A stretch of DNA of 64,000 bases from Azotobacter bryophylli (lineage in GTDB: Bacteria > Pseudomonadota > Gammaproteobacteria > Pseudomonadales > Pseudomonadaceae): NCBI RefSeq assembly GCF_042643485.1, contig NZ_JBHRSJ010000001.1:124001-188000 (forward strand), in the 5' to 3' direction. Positions 53,995 through 62,946 of this stretch are shown here, one piece after another. Numbering within the stretch: the first letter of the stretch is position 1; each line of letters opens with the position of its first letter. Position numbers and translations under genes: made by a program. The notes beneath the pieces were generated by a model. That model did no database searches, was not told where the DNA came from, and was given only the letters and a program-made list of their open reading frames with translations.

Positions 53995-54762
53995 ATGTTT
54001 ATGAGCTCGCGCGTTGCGCTGCTGTTGTTATCCGCCAGTTTGCTGGTCGGCTGTGTTTCATCCGGTAAGGTCGATCCCCTGAAAACCGAGCAGGGTCGAA
54101 GAGAGGCGCGCGATGCCTATATTCAGCTCGGCATCGGTTACCTGCAGGAAGGCTCGACCGAGCGTGCCAAGGCGCCGCTGAAGAAGGCTCTCGAACTGGA
54201 CTCGTCGAGCGCCGATGCCTACGCCGCCCTGGCCTTGGTGTTCCAGACCGAGATGGAGCCGGAGCTGGCCGACAAGAATTACCGTAAAGCATTGTCCCTG
54301 CGCGCTGACGATGCGCGAATCCTGAACAACTACGGGAGCTTCCTCTTCGAGCAGAAGCAGTATCAGGAAGCTCTCGAGCGCTTCCAGCAGGCCGCTGCCG
54401 ATACCCTGTATGCGGGCCGTTCGCAGGTCTACGTCAATCTCGGCCTGACGTCGCTCAAGCTCGGGCAGCGCGACAAGGCCGCTTTCTATCTGCAGAAGTC
54501 CCTGCGCCTGGACTCCCTGCAGCCGAGAGCCCTGCTGGAGATGGCATCGCTGTCCTACGACATGAAGGACTATGTGGGAGCTCGCTCCTATTATCAGAGC
54601 TTCACCCAGCTGTCGGAACAGAATGCCCGCAGCCTGCTGCTGGGCATCCGGCTGGCGCGAGTCTTCCAGGATCGTGATCAGGAAGCCACGCTCGGTCTGC
54701 AGTTGAAGCGGCTTTATCCGGGAACCGAGGAATATCAGCAATACGTGTCGGAGCAGAGATGA
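53995..54762 (+). CDS. pilF: Type IV pilus biogenesis lipoprotein PilF (PilW)
   Basis: A 255-residue outer-membrane lipoprotein with a lipobox LLVGC (Cys20) and six TPR units, which pilots the PilQ secretin. TPR motifs are seen as GYLQEGSTERAKAPLKKALELD, ILNNYGSFLFEQKQYQEALERF and LQPRALLEMASLSYDMKDYVGA. The start could be the ATG at 53995 or the one at 54001. The stop overlaps rodZ by 4 bases. Confidence 0.93.
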   Translation: MFMSSRVALLLLSASLLVGCVSSGKVDPLKTEQGRREARDAYIQLGIGYLQEGSTERAKAPLKKALELDSSSADAYAALALVFQTEMEPELADKNYRKALSLRADDARILNNYGSFLFEQKQYQEALERFQQAAADTLYAGRSQVYVNLGLTSLKLGQRDKAAFYLQKSLRLDSLQPRALLEMASLSYDMKDYVGARSYYQSFTQLSEQNARSLLLGIRLARVFQDRDQEATLGLQLKRLYPGTEEYQQYVSEQR

Positions 54763-55850
54763 ATACGTCGCAGAACAACAGCGTGGCGCCGGCTCCTGGC
54801 AATCCGGGTGAAACCTTGCGCAAGGCCCGCGAAGCCCATGGCTGGACCCTCGCCGAAGTGGCCACCCAACTCCGCCTGAAGGCCCAGACCCTCAGCCAAG
54901 TGGAGGCCGGGGAATTCGACCGGCTGCCGGGGCATACCTTCGCCCGTGGCTATGTCCGCTCCTACGCCAAGCTTTTGGGGATGGATCCGGCCCAGATGGT
55001 GGCCGCTTTCGACCGGTACACCGGGACCGACGCCAAGGGCAGCGAGGTCCACAGCCTGAGTACCATCAAGCAGCCCATGCGTCTTCCCCAGAGCATCCTG
55101 CGCTTCGTCAGCTTCGCTCTGCTGCTCGTGCTGATCGGATTCGGGCTGCTGTGGTGGCAGGAGTCTTCGCAGTCGGGATCCGTCCTCAATGCACTCAGTC
55201 TCGAGCACATTGAAGTCGACGGGGCCGACGGCACCACCCAGATCCATCCGCTAGACGAGCCGCAGGAGCCCTCGGCCGAGCAGGACATGCAGCCGGTCGA
55301 GCCGACTCAGCCGCTAACCGCGGAGCAGGTGGCAGCCGCGGGCGAGCTTCCGGCTGCCGCCGAAGCGCCGGCCGAAGAGGAATCGGCTGCACAGGTGCCG
55401 CTCGCGCCCGTGACCGTCGCCGCGAGCGAGAAAGTGACAGCGATTGATAGGGCGCTAGGCCAGAAGCGGGTCGAAGAAGCGCCGGCGGTGGGGGCAGTCG
55501 CCGTCGTGCCGACCTCCGGGCAAGCGGCAGGTGCGGTTAGCGCCGTTGCTGTGGAAGCCCCGGCCAGCGCAAGCGAACCGCAAGTTCCGGCATCGGCTCC
55601 CGCCATGGGTGAGGGTACGCTGAGCATCAGCTTCAGCGCCGATTGCTGGATTCAAGTGACCGATGCCAGTGGCAAGGTCCTGCTCAGCGGATTGAAACGT
55701 GCCGGCGATGCAGTCGATCTGCGTGGCAAGGCGCCTCTGGGGGTTCGCCTCGGTTACGCCCGTGGCGCCCAACTCAGCTATAACGGCCAGCCGGTCGATG
55801 TCGCTCCTTTTGTTCGCGGCCAGACCGCGCGCCTGAAAGTGGGAAGTTAG
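54759..55850 (+). CDS. rodZ: Cell-shape protein RodZ
   Basis: A 363-residue bitopic membrane protein that links MreB to the elongation machinery. An N-terminal HTH_25 domain (about 17-85, ETLRKAREAHGWTLAEVA) is followed by a membrane helix (114-133, RFVSFALLLVLIGFGLLWW), a long Ala/Pro/Glu-rich periplasmic linker and a C-terminal DUF4115 domain (about 255-360, SISFSADCWIQVTDASGKVL). It overlaps pilF by 4 bases and leads into ispG. Confidence 0.94.
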   Translation: MNTSQNNSVAPAPGNPGETLRKAREAHGWTLAEVATQLRLKAQTLSQVEAGEFDRLPGHTFARGYVRSYAKLLGMDPAQMVAAFDRYTGTDAKGSEVHSLSTIKQPMRLPQSILRFVSFALLLVLIGFGLLWWQESSQSGSVLNALSLEHIEVDGADGTTQIHPLDEPQEPSAEQDMQPVEPTQPLTAEQVAAAGELPAAAEAPAEEESAAQVPLAPVTVAASEKVTAIDRALGQKRVEEAPAVGAVAVVPTSGQAAGAVSAVAVEAPASASEPQVPASAPAMGEGTLSISFSADCWIQVTDASGKVLLSGLKRAGDAVDLRGKAPLGVRLGYARGAQLSYNGQPVDVAPFVRGQTARLKVGS

Positions 55851-55854
55851 CCTG

Positions 55855-56967
55855 ATGCATAGCGAATCACCAATCAAACGTCGCCATTCACGCAAAATCT
55901 GGGTCGGCTCGGTACCGGTCGGCGGCGATGCGCCTATCGCCGTACAGAGCATGACCAACACCAGCACTCACGACGTCGACGCCACGGTGGCGCAGATCCG
56001 TCGCCTCGAAGCGGCGGGTGCCGACATCGTGCGCGTCTCGGTACCCGATATGGACGCGGCCGAAGCGTTCGGCAAGATCAAGCAGCAGGTCAAGGTACCG
56101 CTGGTGGCCGATATCCATTTCGACTACCAGATCGCCCTGCGCGTTGCCGAACTGGGCGTCGACTGCCTGCGCATCAACCCGGGCAACATCGGTCGAGAGG
56201 ATCGCGTGCGTGCCGTGGTCGAGGCGGCGCGCGACAAGGGCATCCCGATCCGCATCGGCGTCAACGCCGGCTCCCTGGAAAAGGACCTGCAGAAGAAGTA
56301 CGGCGAGCCGACACCGGAGGCGCTGCTCGAGTCCGCCATGCGCAACGTCGAGCACCTCGATCGCCTGAACTTCCAGGACTTCAAGGTCAGCGTAAAGGCA
56401 TCCGACGTCTTCATGGCGGTGGCTGCTTACCGTCTGCTCGCCAAGCAGATCGAGCAGCCCCTGCACCTGGGCATCACCGAAGCCGGCGGTCTGCGCTCGG
56501 GTACCGTGAAGTCCTCGGTCGGTCTGGGCATGCTGCTGGCCGAAGGGATCGGCGATACCATCCGTATCTCCCTGGCCGCCGATCCGGTGGAGGAGATCAA
56601 GGTCGGCTTCGACATCCTCAAGTCCCTGCGCCTGCGTTCGCGCGGCATCAACTTCATCGCCTGCCCGAGCTGCTCGCGGCAGAACTTCGATGTGGTCAAG
56701 ACCATGAACGAGCTGGAGCAGCGGGTCGAGGACCTGCTGGTGCCGCTGGACGTGGCGGTGATCGGCTGCGTGGTCAACGGTCCCGGCGAAGCCAAGGAAG
56801 CCAGCATCGGCCTCACCGGTGGCACGCCGAACAACCTAGTCTACATCGACGGCAAGCCGGCACATAAACTGAACAACGAAAATCTGGTGGATGAACTGGA
56901 GCAGCTGATCCGCCGCAAGGCGGCCGAGAAGGCCGAGGCTGACGCGGCCCTGATCGCGCGCAGCTGA
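55855..56967 (+). CDS. ispG: (E)-4-hydroxy-3-methylbut-2-enyl-diphosphate synthase
   Basis: A 370-residue [4Fe-4S] enzyme of the MEP isoprenoid pathway. The N-terminal TIM barrel (VGGDAPIAVQSMTNTSTHD) is followed by a C-terminal cluster domain with Cys270 and Cys273 (CPSCSRQNFD) and Cys305 (GCVVNGPGE). It depends on the isc system upstream. It follows rodZ by only 4 bases and precedes hisS by 15. Confidence 0.97.
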   Translation: MHSESPIKRRHSRKIWVGSVPVGGDAPIAVQSMTNTSTHDVDATVAQIRRLEAAGADIVRVSVPDMDAAEAFGKIKQQVKVPLVADIHFDYQIALRVAELGVDCLRINPGNIGREDRVRAVVEAARDKGIPIRIGVNAGSLEKDLQKKYGEPTPEALLESAMRNVEHLDRLNFQDFKVSVKASDVFMAVAAYRLLAKQIEQPLHLGITEAGGLRSGTVKSSVGLGMLLAEGIGDTIRISLAADPVEEIKVGFDILKSLRLRSRGINFIACPSCSRQNFDVVKTMNELEQRVEDLLVPLDVAVIGCVVNGPGEAKEASIGLTGGTPNNLVYIDGKPAHKLNNENLVDELEQLIRRKAAEKAEADAALIARS

Positions 56968-56982
56968 TCTTAAGGAATCGAA

Positions 56983-58269
56983 TTGAGCAAGTCCCTGCAA
57001 GCCATCCGTGGCATGAACGACATATTGCCGGAGGAGACTCCCCTCTGGCGCTATTTCGAAGGTACGGTCGCCGGACTGCTGGATGGCTACGGCTATCGGC
57101 AGATCCGCATGCCGATCGTCGAGTTCACCGAGTTGTTCAAGCGATCCATCGGCGAGGTCACCGATATCGTCGAGAAGGAGATGTACACCTTCGAGGACCG
57201 CAACGGCGACTCCCTGACCTTGCGTCCGGAGGGCACCGCCAGCTGCGTGCGTGCCGTGCTCGAACACGGTATCACCGGTGGCGGGCAGGTGCAGAAGCTC
57301 TGGTACGCCGGCCCGATGTTCCGTCACGAGCGTCCGCAGAAGGGCCGCTACCGCCAGTTCCACCAGATCGGCGTGGAAGTCTTCAACCTCGCCGGTCCGG
57401 ATATCGACGCCGAGCTGATCGTGCTCACCTGGCGCCTCTGGGGGCTGCTCGGCATCCGCGATGCGGTGACCCTGGAGCTCAACAGTCTGGGCACGGCCGA
57501 AGCGCGGGCACGCTATCGCGAGGCTCTGGTCGAGTACCTCTCGGCACGCGTCGAGGCCCTCGACGAGGACAGCCGTCGCCGCCTGACCAGCAATCCGCTG
57601 CGCATCCTGGACAGCAAGGTGCCGGAAACCCAGGCCCTGCTGGTGGATGCGCCGAAACTGGCGGATTACCTGGACGAGGAATCGCGGCTCCACTTCGACG
57701 GATTACGGGCCCGCCTCGACGCAGCCGGTATTCCCTATGTGATCAATCCCAAGCTGGTGCGCGGTCTGGATTATTACGGCAAGACCGTGTTCGAGTGGGT
57801 CACCGACAAGCTCGGGGCCCAGGGGACCGTTTGTGCCGGTGGCCGGTATGACGGCCTGGTTGAGCAGATGGGCGGCAAGCCGACCCCGGGCGTCGGTTTC
57901 GCCATGGGTATCGAGCGTCTGGTGCTGCTGCTGGAAACCCTGGAGAAGGTGCCGGCGGAGCTCGCCCGGCAAGTCGACGTCTATTTCTGCGCTTTCGGCG
58001 AGAGCGCCGAGCTGGCCGCGCTGACCCTGGCCGAGCGGCTGCGCGACGAGCTGCCGGGACTGCGTCTGCTGATCAACGCCGGCGCGGGCAGCTTCAAGAG
58101 CCAGCTGAAGAAGGCCGACAAGAGCGGAGCGCTTTATGCCCTGGTGCTGGGCGAGGACGAGGTGGGCCAGCGGGTCGTCGGCATCAAGCCGCTGCGTGAA
58201 AATGGCGAACAACAAAGCATCGGCTGGGACGCTCTGGGAGAGCACCTGGCAGCCTGCCTCCAGGCGTAA
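56983..58269 (+). CDS. hisS: Histidyl-tRNA synthetase
   Basis: A 428-residue class II synthetase that charges tRNA-His. Motif 2 (GPMFRHERPQKGRYRQFHQIG), the histidine loop LVRGLDYYGKTVFEW and motif 3 (GVGFAMGIERLVL) are all present. The start is TTG at 56983 behind TAAGGA, as the conserved SKSLQAIRGMNDILPEE begins at once. A C-terminal anticodon-binding domain (about 330-428) completes it. Confidence 0.96.
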   Translation: MSKSLQAIRGMNDILPEETPLWRYFEGTVAGLLDGYGYRQIRMPIVEFTELFKRSIGEVTDIVEKEMYTFEDRNGDSLTLRPEGTASCVRAVLEHGITGGGQVQKLWYAGPMFRHERPQKGRYRQFHQIGVEVFNLAGPDIDAELIVLTWRLWGLLGIRDAVTLELNSLGTAEARARYREALVEYLSARVEALDEDSRRRLTSNPLRILDSKVPETQALLVDAPKLADYLDEESRLHFDGLRARLDAAGIPYVINPKLVRGLDYYGKTVFEWVTDKLGAQGTVCAGGRYDGLVEQMGGKPTPGVGFAMGIERLVLLLETLEKVPAELARQVDVYFCAFGESAELAALTLAERLRDELPGLRLLINAGAGSFKSQLKKADKSGALYALVLGEDEVGQRVVGIKPLRENGEQQSIGWDALGEHLAACLQA

Positions 58270-58292
58270 ACCTTTCCTACAGGAGTATCAGG

Positions 58293-58931
58293 GTGACCTC
58301 GCGTACCGAAGAAGAAGAGCTGACGCAACTCAAGGATTGGTGGCAGCGCAACGGCAAGCCCTTGCTTAGCGGCGGGATTCTGGCGCTGGCGGTGGCGTTC
58401 GGCTGGCAGGCCTGGCAGAAATACCAGACCAACCACGCGCAAGGCGCTTCCATGGCCTATCAGCAACTGCTCGAGTTGAGTCTGACTCCGAAGCCGGATG
58501 CGGCCAAGGTCGCCGAACTGGGCAACCGTCTGAAGGCGGACTATGCCGGCAGCCACTATGCCCAGTATGGCAGCCTGTTCGTCGCCAAGGTGGCGGTCGA
58601 GAGCGATCGGCTGGATGATGCTGCCGCGGAGTTGCAGGCGATCGTCGACAAGCCGGCGGACGAGGCCCTCGGCGAACTGGCTCGCCAGCGTCTGGCCAGG
58701 ATCAAGGCCGCGCAGGGCAAGGTCGAAGAGGGGCTCAAGCTACTCGAGGGCAAGGTCGAGCCGGCCTTCTTGCCCGGCCGCGAGGAGGTCAAGGGCGATC
58801 TTCTGGTGCAGCTCGGTAACCTGGATGCGGCGCGTGCGGCTTACGAGAGCGCCAAGGCCGCGCTCCCGGAGGAGGCTGCGGTCGGCACCCTGCAAATGAA
58901 GCTCGACGATCTGGCCAAGGGAGATGCGTGA
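58293..58931 (+). CDS. YfgM-like TPR protein of the inner membrane
   Basis: A 212-residue protein with a short cytoplasmic start (TEEEELTQLKDWWQRNGKPL), one membrane helix (about 25-42, SGGILALAVAFGWQAWQKY) and TPR-like helices to the C-terminus. In E. coli YfgM works with PpiD near the Sec translocon. The GTG at 58293 has CAGGAG upstream. It is located between hisS and bamB, the usual place. Confidence 0.88.
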   Translation: MTSRTEEEELTQLKDWWQRNGKPLLSGGILALAVAFGWQAWQKYQTNHAQGASMAYQQLLELSLTPKPDAAKVAELGNRLKADYAGSHYAQYGSLFVAKVAVESDRLDDAAAELQAIVDKPADEALGELARQRLARIKAAQGKVEEGLKLLEGKVEPAFLPGREEVKGDLLVQLGNLDAARAAYESAKAALPEEAAVGTLQMKLDDLAKGDA

Positions 58932-58932
58932 C

Positions 58933-60075
58933 GTGAGGAGCTGGAAGTACGCCCTAGTACTTGGCTTGGCCGCGCTGGTGGTCGGCTGCAGCAGCAAGGA
59001 CACCAAGGAGCTGCCGCCGGCCGAGCTGCCCAAGTTCACGGCGGAAGTCCAGCTCAAGGAGGAGTGGAGTCGCTCCGTCGGGGTCGGCCAGGGCAAGACC
59101 TACAACATGCTCCAGCCGGCAGTCGATGGTGACACCATCTTCGCCGCGGATGTGGAGGGCAAGATTGTCGCCCTCGACCGTTACACCGGTAAGGTGCGCT
59201 GGAGCAAGAACCTCAAGCGGCCGATCTCCGGCGCGGTCGGGGCGGGCTACGGTCAGGTACTGGTCGGCACCCTGCAAGGCGAGGTGATCTCCCTGGACTC
59301 GGCCAGCGGCGAAGAGCAATGGCGCACGCGAGTCACCAGCGAGGTGCTGGCGGCTCCGGCGACCAACGGCGACGTGGTCGTCGTGCAGACCCAGGACGAC
59401 CGCCTGATCGCCCTCGAGGCGGCCAGCGGCAACCACCGCTGGATCTACGAGAGCACGCCGGCCGTACTGACCCTGCGCGGCACCAGTACGCCGATCGTCA
59501 CCAATCAGCTGGCCATCGCCGGCCTGTCCAGCGGCAAGGTCATCGCCTTGGATACCCGCCGCGGCCTGCCGATCTGGGAGCAGCGCGTGGCGATTCCGAC
59601 CGGCCGTTCCGAACTGGAACGGGTGGTGGATATTGATGGCAATCTGCTGCTTTCCGGTGGCACCTTGTACGTGTCGGCCTATCAGGGGCGTGTCGAGGCC
59701 CTCGATCTGGAGAGCGGCCGTCCGTTGTGGCAGCGCGAGGCCTCCAGTTACGGTGGCGTGGCGCAGGGCTATGGCAGCGTCTATGTCAGCCTCGCCAGCG
59801 GCACCGTCGAAGCCATCGACGAGCGTTCCTCCTCGGCCCTGTGGAGCAACGACGCGCTGGCGCGTCGCCAGCTGTCGACGCCGGCAGTGTTCTCCAGCTA
59901 TGTCGCGGTGGGCGACAAGGAGGGCTATCTGCACCTGCTCAGTCAGGTCGATGGCCGCTTCGTCGGTCGCATCCACGTCGACAGGCATGGCCTGCGCGCT
60001 CGGCCCCTGGTGGTCGGCGACTGGCTGTACGCCTACGGCAACGGCGGTGAACTGGTCGCTCTGACCATCCGCTGA
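58933..60075 (+). CDS. bamB: BAM complex lipoprotein BamB
   Basis: A 380-residue outer-membrane lipoprotein that helps BamA fold outer-membrane proteins. Lipobox LVVGC (Cys19) is followed by an eight-bladed PQQ-type propeller; blades show as GKIVALDRYTGKVRWSKN, GEVISLDSASGEEQWRTR and RVEALDLESGRPLWQRE. I chose the GTG at 58933, 9 bases after AAGGGAG; the ATG at 58924 overlaps that site and the end of the upstream gene but cannot be excluded. Confidence 0.93.
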   Translation: MRSWKYALVLGLAALVVGCSSKDTKELPPAELPKFTAEVQLKEEWSRSVGVGQGKTYNMLQPAVDGDTIFAADVEGKIVALDRYTGKVRWSKNLKRPISGAVGAGYGQVLVGTLQGEVISLDSASGEEQWRTRVTSEVLAAPATNGDVVVVQTQDDRLIALEAASGNHRWIYESTPAVLTLRGTSTPIVTNQLAIAGLSSGKVIALDTRRGLPIWEQRVAIPTGRSELERVVDIDGNLLLSGGTLYVSAYQGRVEALDLESGRPLWQREASSYGGVAQGYGSVYVSLASGTVEAIDERSSSALWSNDALARRQLSTPAVFSSYVAVGDKEGYLHLLSQVDGRFVGRIHVDRHGLRARPLVVGDWLYAYGNGGELVALTIR

Positions 60076-60125
60076 GTCGTCATGCCGTATCTGCCGGGAC
60101 GGCCAGGCTGTACCGGCTCATTGTC

Positions 60126-60160
60126 CGGCCGCTGCCCCCGCGCAGCGGCCGTTGTGTTTT
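60126..60160 (+). terminator. Hairpin terminator between bamB and der
   Basis: CGGCCGCTGC (60126-60135) and GCAGCGGCCG (60142-60151) form a 10-bp perfect stem with loop CCCCGC, followed by TTGTGTTTT. It probably ends much of the hisS-bamB transcript. Confidence 0.75.
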
Positions 60161-60184
60161 CTGAATATTGCAGGTGAGAGCCTT

Positions 60185-61663
60185 ATGGTTCCCGTAATTG
60201 CCCTGGTGGGCCGTCCCAATGTCGGCAAGTCGACACTGTTCAATCGCCTGACCAAGACCCGCGACGCCATCGTCGCCGAATACGCCGGTCTGACCCGCGA
60301 TCGCCAGTACGGCGAGGCCAAGTGGCAAGGCCGTACCTACATCGTCATCGACACCGGGGGCATTTCCGGCGACGAGGAGGGAATCGACGCCAAGATGGCC
60401 GAGCAGTCGCTGCAGGCCATCGAGGAGGCCGACGCGGTCCTGTTCATGGTCGACTCCCGCGCGGGCATGACCGCCGCCGACCAGATGATCGCCGAGCACC
60501 TGCGCAAGCGGAACAAGCGCAGCTTCCTGGTGGCGAACAAGGTCGACACCGTCGACCCCGACATCGCCCGCGCCGAGTTCAGCCCGCTGGGCCTGGGCGA
60601 TGCGCTGCCGATCGCCGCGGCCCACGGGCGTGGCATCAACGCCATGCTGGAGCAGGCTCTCGGCATCTTCCCGAAGGACAACGCCGAAGAGGGTGAGGAA
60701 GAGGGCGAGGCCGAAGTGGTCGCCGAGGGCGAGGAGCCCAAGCGCATCCCCGGTCCGAGCGAGAAGGATGGCATCAAGATCGCCATCATCGGTCGGCCCA
60801 ACGTCGGCAAATCGACCCTGGTCAACCGGATGCTCGGCGAGGAGCGAGTGATCGTCTACGATCAGGCCGGCACCACCCGCGACAGCATCTACATCCCCTT
60901 CGAGCGCGGCGAGGAGAAGTACACCCTGATCGACACGGCCGGCGTGCGCCGCCGCGGCAAGATCTTCGAGGCGGTCGAGAAATTCTCGGTGGTCAAGACC
61001 CTGCAGGCGATCCAGGACGCCAACGTGGTGATCTTCGTGATGGATGCCCGCGAGGGGGTGGTCGAGCACGACCTCAACCTGCTCGGCTTCGTCCTCGAGA
61101 CCGGTCGCGCCCTGGTCATCGCCTTGAACAAGTGGGACGGCATGGACTCGGGCCAGCGCGATTACGTGAAGACCGAGCTGGAGCGTCGGCTGTCCTTCGT
61201 CGACTTCGCCGACATCCACTTCATCTCTGCGCTGCACGGCACCGGCGTCGGCCATCTGTACAAGTCGGTGCAGGCCTCGTTCCAGTCGGCGATCACCCGC
61301 TGGCCGACCAGCCGCCTGACCCAGATCCTCGAAGATGCGGTGCAGGAGCACCAGCCGCCGCTGGTCAACGGTCGGCGCATCAAGCTGCGCTACGCCCACT
61401 TGGGCGGTGCCAACCCGCCCTTGATTGTGATCCACGGCAACCAGGTGGAGGCCGTGCCGAAATCCTACTCGCGCTATCTGGAAAACACCTTCCGGCGCGT
61501 GCTGCGACTGGTCGGCACGCCGATCCGGATCGAGTACAAGGGTGGCGAGAACCCCTACGAGGGCAAGAAGAACAAGCTCACCGAGCGCCAGGTGAACAAG
61601 AAGCGCCGCCTGATGAGCCATCACAAGAAGGCGGAAAAGAAGCGCAGGGACAAGAAACGCTAA
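60185..61663 (+). CDS. der: Ribosome-assembly GTPase Der (EngA)
   Basis: A 492-residue protein with two tandem GTPase domains and a C-terminal KH-like domain, needed for 50S subunit assembly. The G1 motifs GRPNVGKST occur at about residues 9-17 and again at about 205. G3 motifs are DTGG and DTAG, and G4 motifs NKVD and NKWD. An acidic Glu-rich linker (about 168-190) separates the domains. The basic KKRR tail is typical. The ATG at 60185 matches the family start. Confidence 0.97.
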   Translation: MVPVIALVGRPNVGKSTLFNRLTKTRDAIVAEYAGLTRDRQYGEAKWQGRTYIVIDTGGISGDEEGIDAKMAEQSLQAIEEADAVLFMVDSRAGMTAADQMIAEHLRKRNKRSFLVANKVDTVDPDIARAEFSPLGLGDALPIAAAHGRGINAMLEQALGIFPKDNAEEGEEEGEAEVVAEGEEPKRIPGPSEKDGIKIAIIGRPNVGKSTLVNRMLGEERVIVYDQAGTTRDSIYIPFERGEEKYTLIDTAGVRRRGKIFEAVEKFSVVKTLQAIQDANVVIFVMDAREGVVEHDLNLLGFVLETGRALVIALNKWDGMDSGQRDYVKTELERRLSFVDFADIHFISALHGTGVGHLYKSVQASFQSAITRWPTSRLTQILEDAVQEHQPPLVNGRRIKLRYAHLGGANPPLIVIHGNQVEAVPKSYSRYLENTFRRVLRLVGTPIRIEYKGGENPYEGKKNKLTERQVNKKRRLMSHHKKAEKKRRDKKR

Positions 61664-61681
61664 CAGCGGGGGAGCGGAGCG

Positions 61682-62830
61682 ATGATCGCGAGCAAGCTGC
61701 CGAACGTCGGCACCACCATCTTCACCACCATGTCCCAGCTCGCCGCGCAGACCGGCGCCATCAACCTGTCCCAGGGGTTCCCGGACTTCGACGGACCGCA
61801 GGCGCTGCGCGAGGCGGTCGGCCGCCACGTGATGGCCGGCCACAACCAGTACGCACCGATGACCGGCCTGCCGGCGCTGCGCGAGCAGGTGGCGGCGAAG
61901 ATCGCCCGCAGCTATGGCCGCCAGGTGGACATGGACGCCGAGGTGACCATCGCTCCCGGCGCCACCGAGGCGATCTTCTGCGCGGTGCAGGCGCTGGTGC
62001 GTCCGGGGGACGAGGTGATCGTCCTCGACCCCTGCTACGACAGCTACGAGCCCTCGGTGGAGCTGGCCGGCGGACGCTGCGTGCACGTACCGCTGGCGCT
62101 GCCGGACTTTTCCATCGACTGGCAGCGCCTCGCCGATGCCATCGGTCCACGCACCCGCCTAATCATCCTCAACAGCCCGCACAACCCCAGCGGCGCGCTG
62201 ATTTCCCATGCCGAGCTGGATCAGCTGGCCGCGCTGATCCGCGACCGCGAGATTTTTCTCATCAGCGACGAGGTCTACGAGCACCTGGTGTTCGACGGCG
62301 TGCGGCACGCCAGCGTACTGGCCCACGAGGAGCTGTATGAGCGTGCCTTCGTGGTCAGCTCGTTCGGCAAGACCTATCACGTCACCGGTTGGAAGACCGG
62401 CTACGTGGTGGCGCCTCCGGCGCTGTCCGCCGAGCTGCGCAAGGTCCACCAGTTCGTCACTTTCTGCGGCGTCACCCCGTTGCAGTGGGCGCTGGCCGAC
62501 TACATGATCGCCCATCCGGCGCACGTCGACGAGCTGCCAGCCTTCTACCAGGCCAAGCGCGACCTGTTCTGCGACCTGCTGGGCGGCTCGCGCTTCGCCT
62601 TCCGGCGCACCCCGGGCACCTATTTCCAACTGGCCGACTACTCGGCGATCCGCGACGATCTGAACGACGTGGAGATGTCCCTGTGGCTGACCCGCGAGCA
62701 CGGCGTGGCGACCATCCCGGTGTCGGTGTTCTACCGGGAGCCGCCCAAGGACCTGCGCTTGGTGCGCTTCTGCTTCGCCAAGCGCGAGGAGACCCTGCGT
62801 CAGGCGGCGGAGAAGCTGTGCCGGGTATGA
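61682..62830 (+). CDS. PLP-dependent methionine-type aminotransferase (YbdL-like)
   Basis: A 382-residue class I aminotransferase. The PLP lysine is Lys230 in SSFGKTYHVTGWKTGY; NSPHNPSGA and ISDEVYEHLVFDG are the cofactor-contact segments. Relatives such as YbdL favour methionine and other large residues. It lies 18 bases after der, and upstream of the YafV-type amidase. That pair suggests methionine salvage: transamination to the 2-oxo acid and omega-amidase repair of the amide product. Confidence 0.87.
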   Translation: MIASKLPNVGTTIFTTMSQLAAQTGAINLSQGFPDFDGPQALREAVGRHVMAGHNQYAPMTGLPALREQVAAKIARSYGRQVDMDAEVTIAPGATEAIFCAVQALVRPGDEVIVLDPCYDSYEPSVELAGGRCVHVPLALPDFSIDWQRLADAIGPRTRLIILNSPHNPSGALISHAELDQLAALIRDREIFLISDEVYEHLVFDGVRHASVLAHEELYERAFVVSSFGKTYHVTGWKTGYVVAPPALSAELRKVHQFVTFCGVTPLQWALADYMIAHPAHVDELPAFYQAKRDLFCDLLGGSRFAFRRTPGTYFQLADYSAIRDDLNDVEMSLWLTREHGVATIPVSVFYREPPKDLRLVRFCFAKREETLRQAAEKLCRV

Positions 62831-62833
62831 CTG

Positions 62834-62912
62834 GTAGGGTGGATAACCGCACAGCGTTATCCACCGCCGAACACCTTGGTGGGCAATCGCTGCGCGAGTT
62901 GCCCGCCCTACG
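62834..62912. repeat. Composite palindromic repeat element
   Basis: Outer GTAGGGTGG / CCGCCCTAC arms enclose two inner hairpins: GTGGATAAC...GTTATCCAC and GGGCAA...TTGCCC. This layout resembles widespread GTAGGG-type intergenic repeats in Pseudomonas and related genomes and fits a mobile or REP-like element. Confidence 0.7.
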
Positions 62913-62946
62913 TCTGCCGACGACCAAGGATTTGCGGAGACTATCC

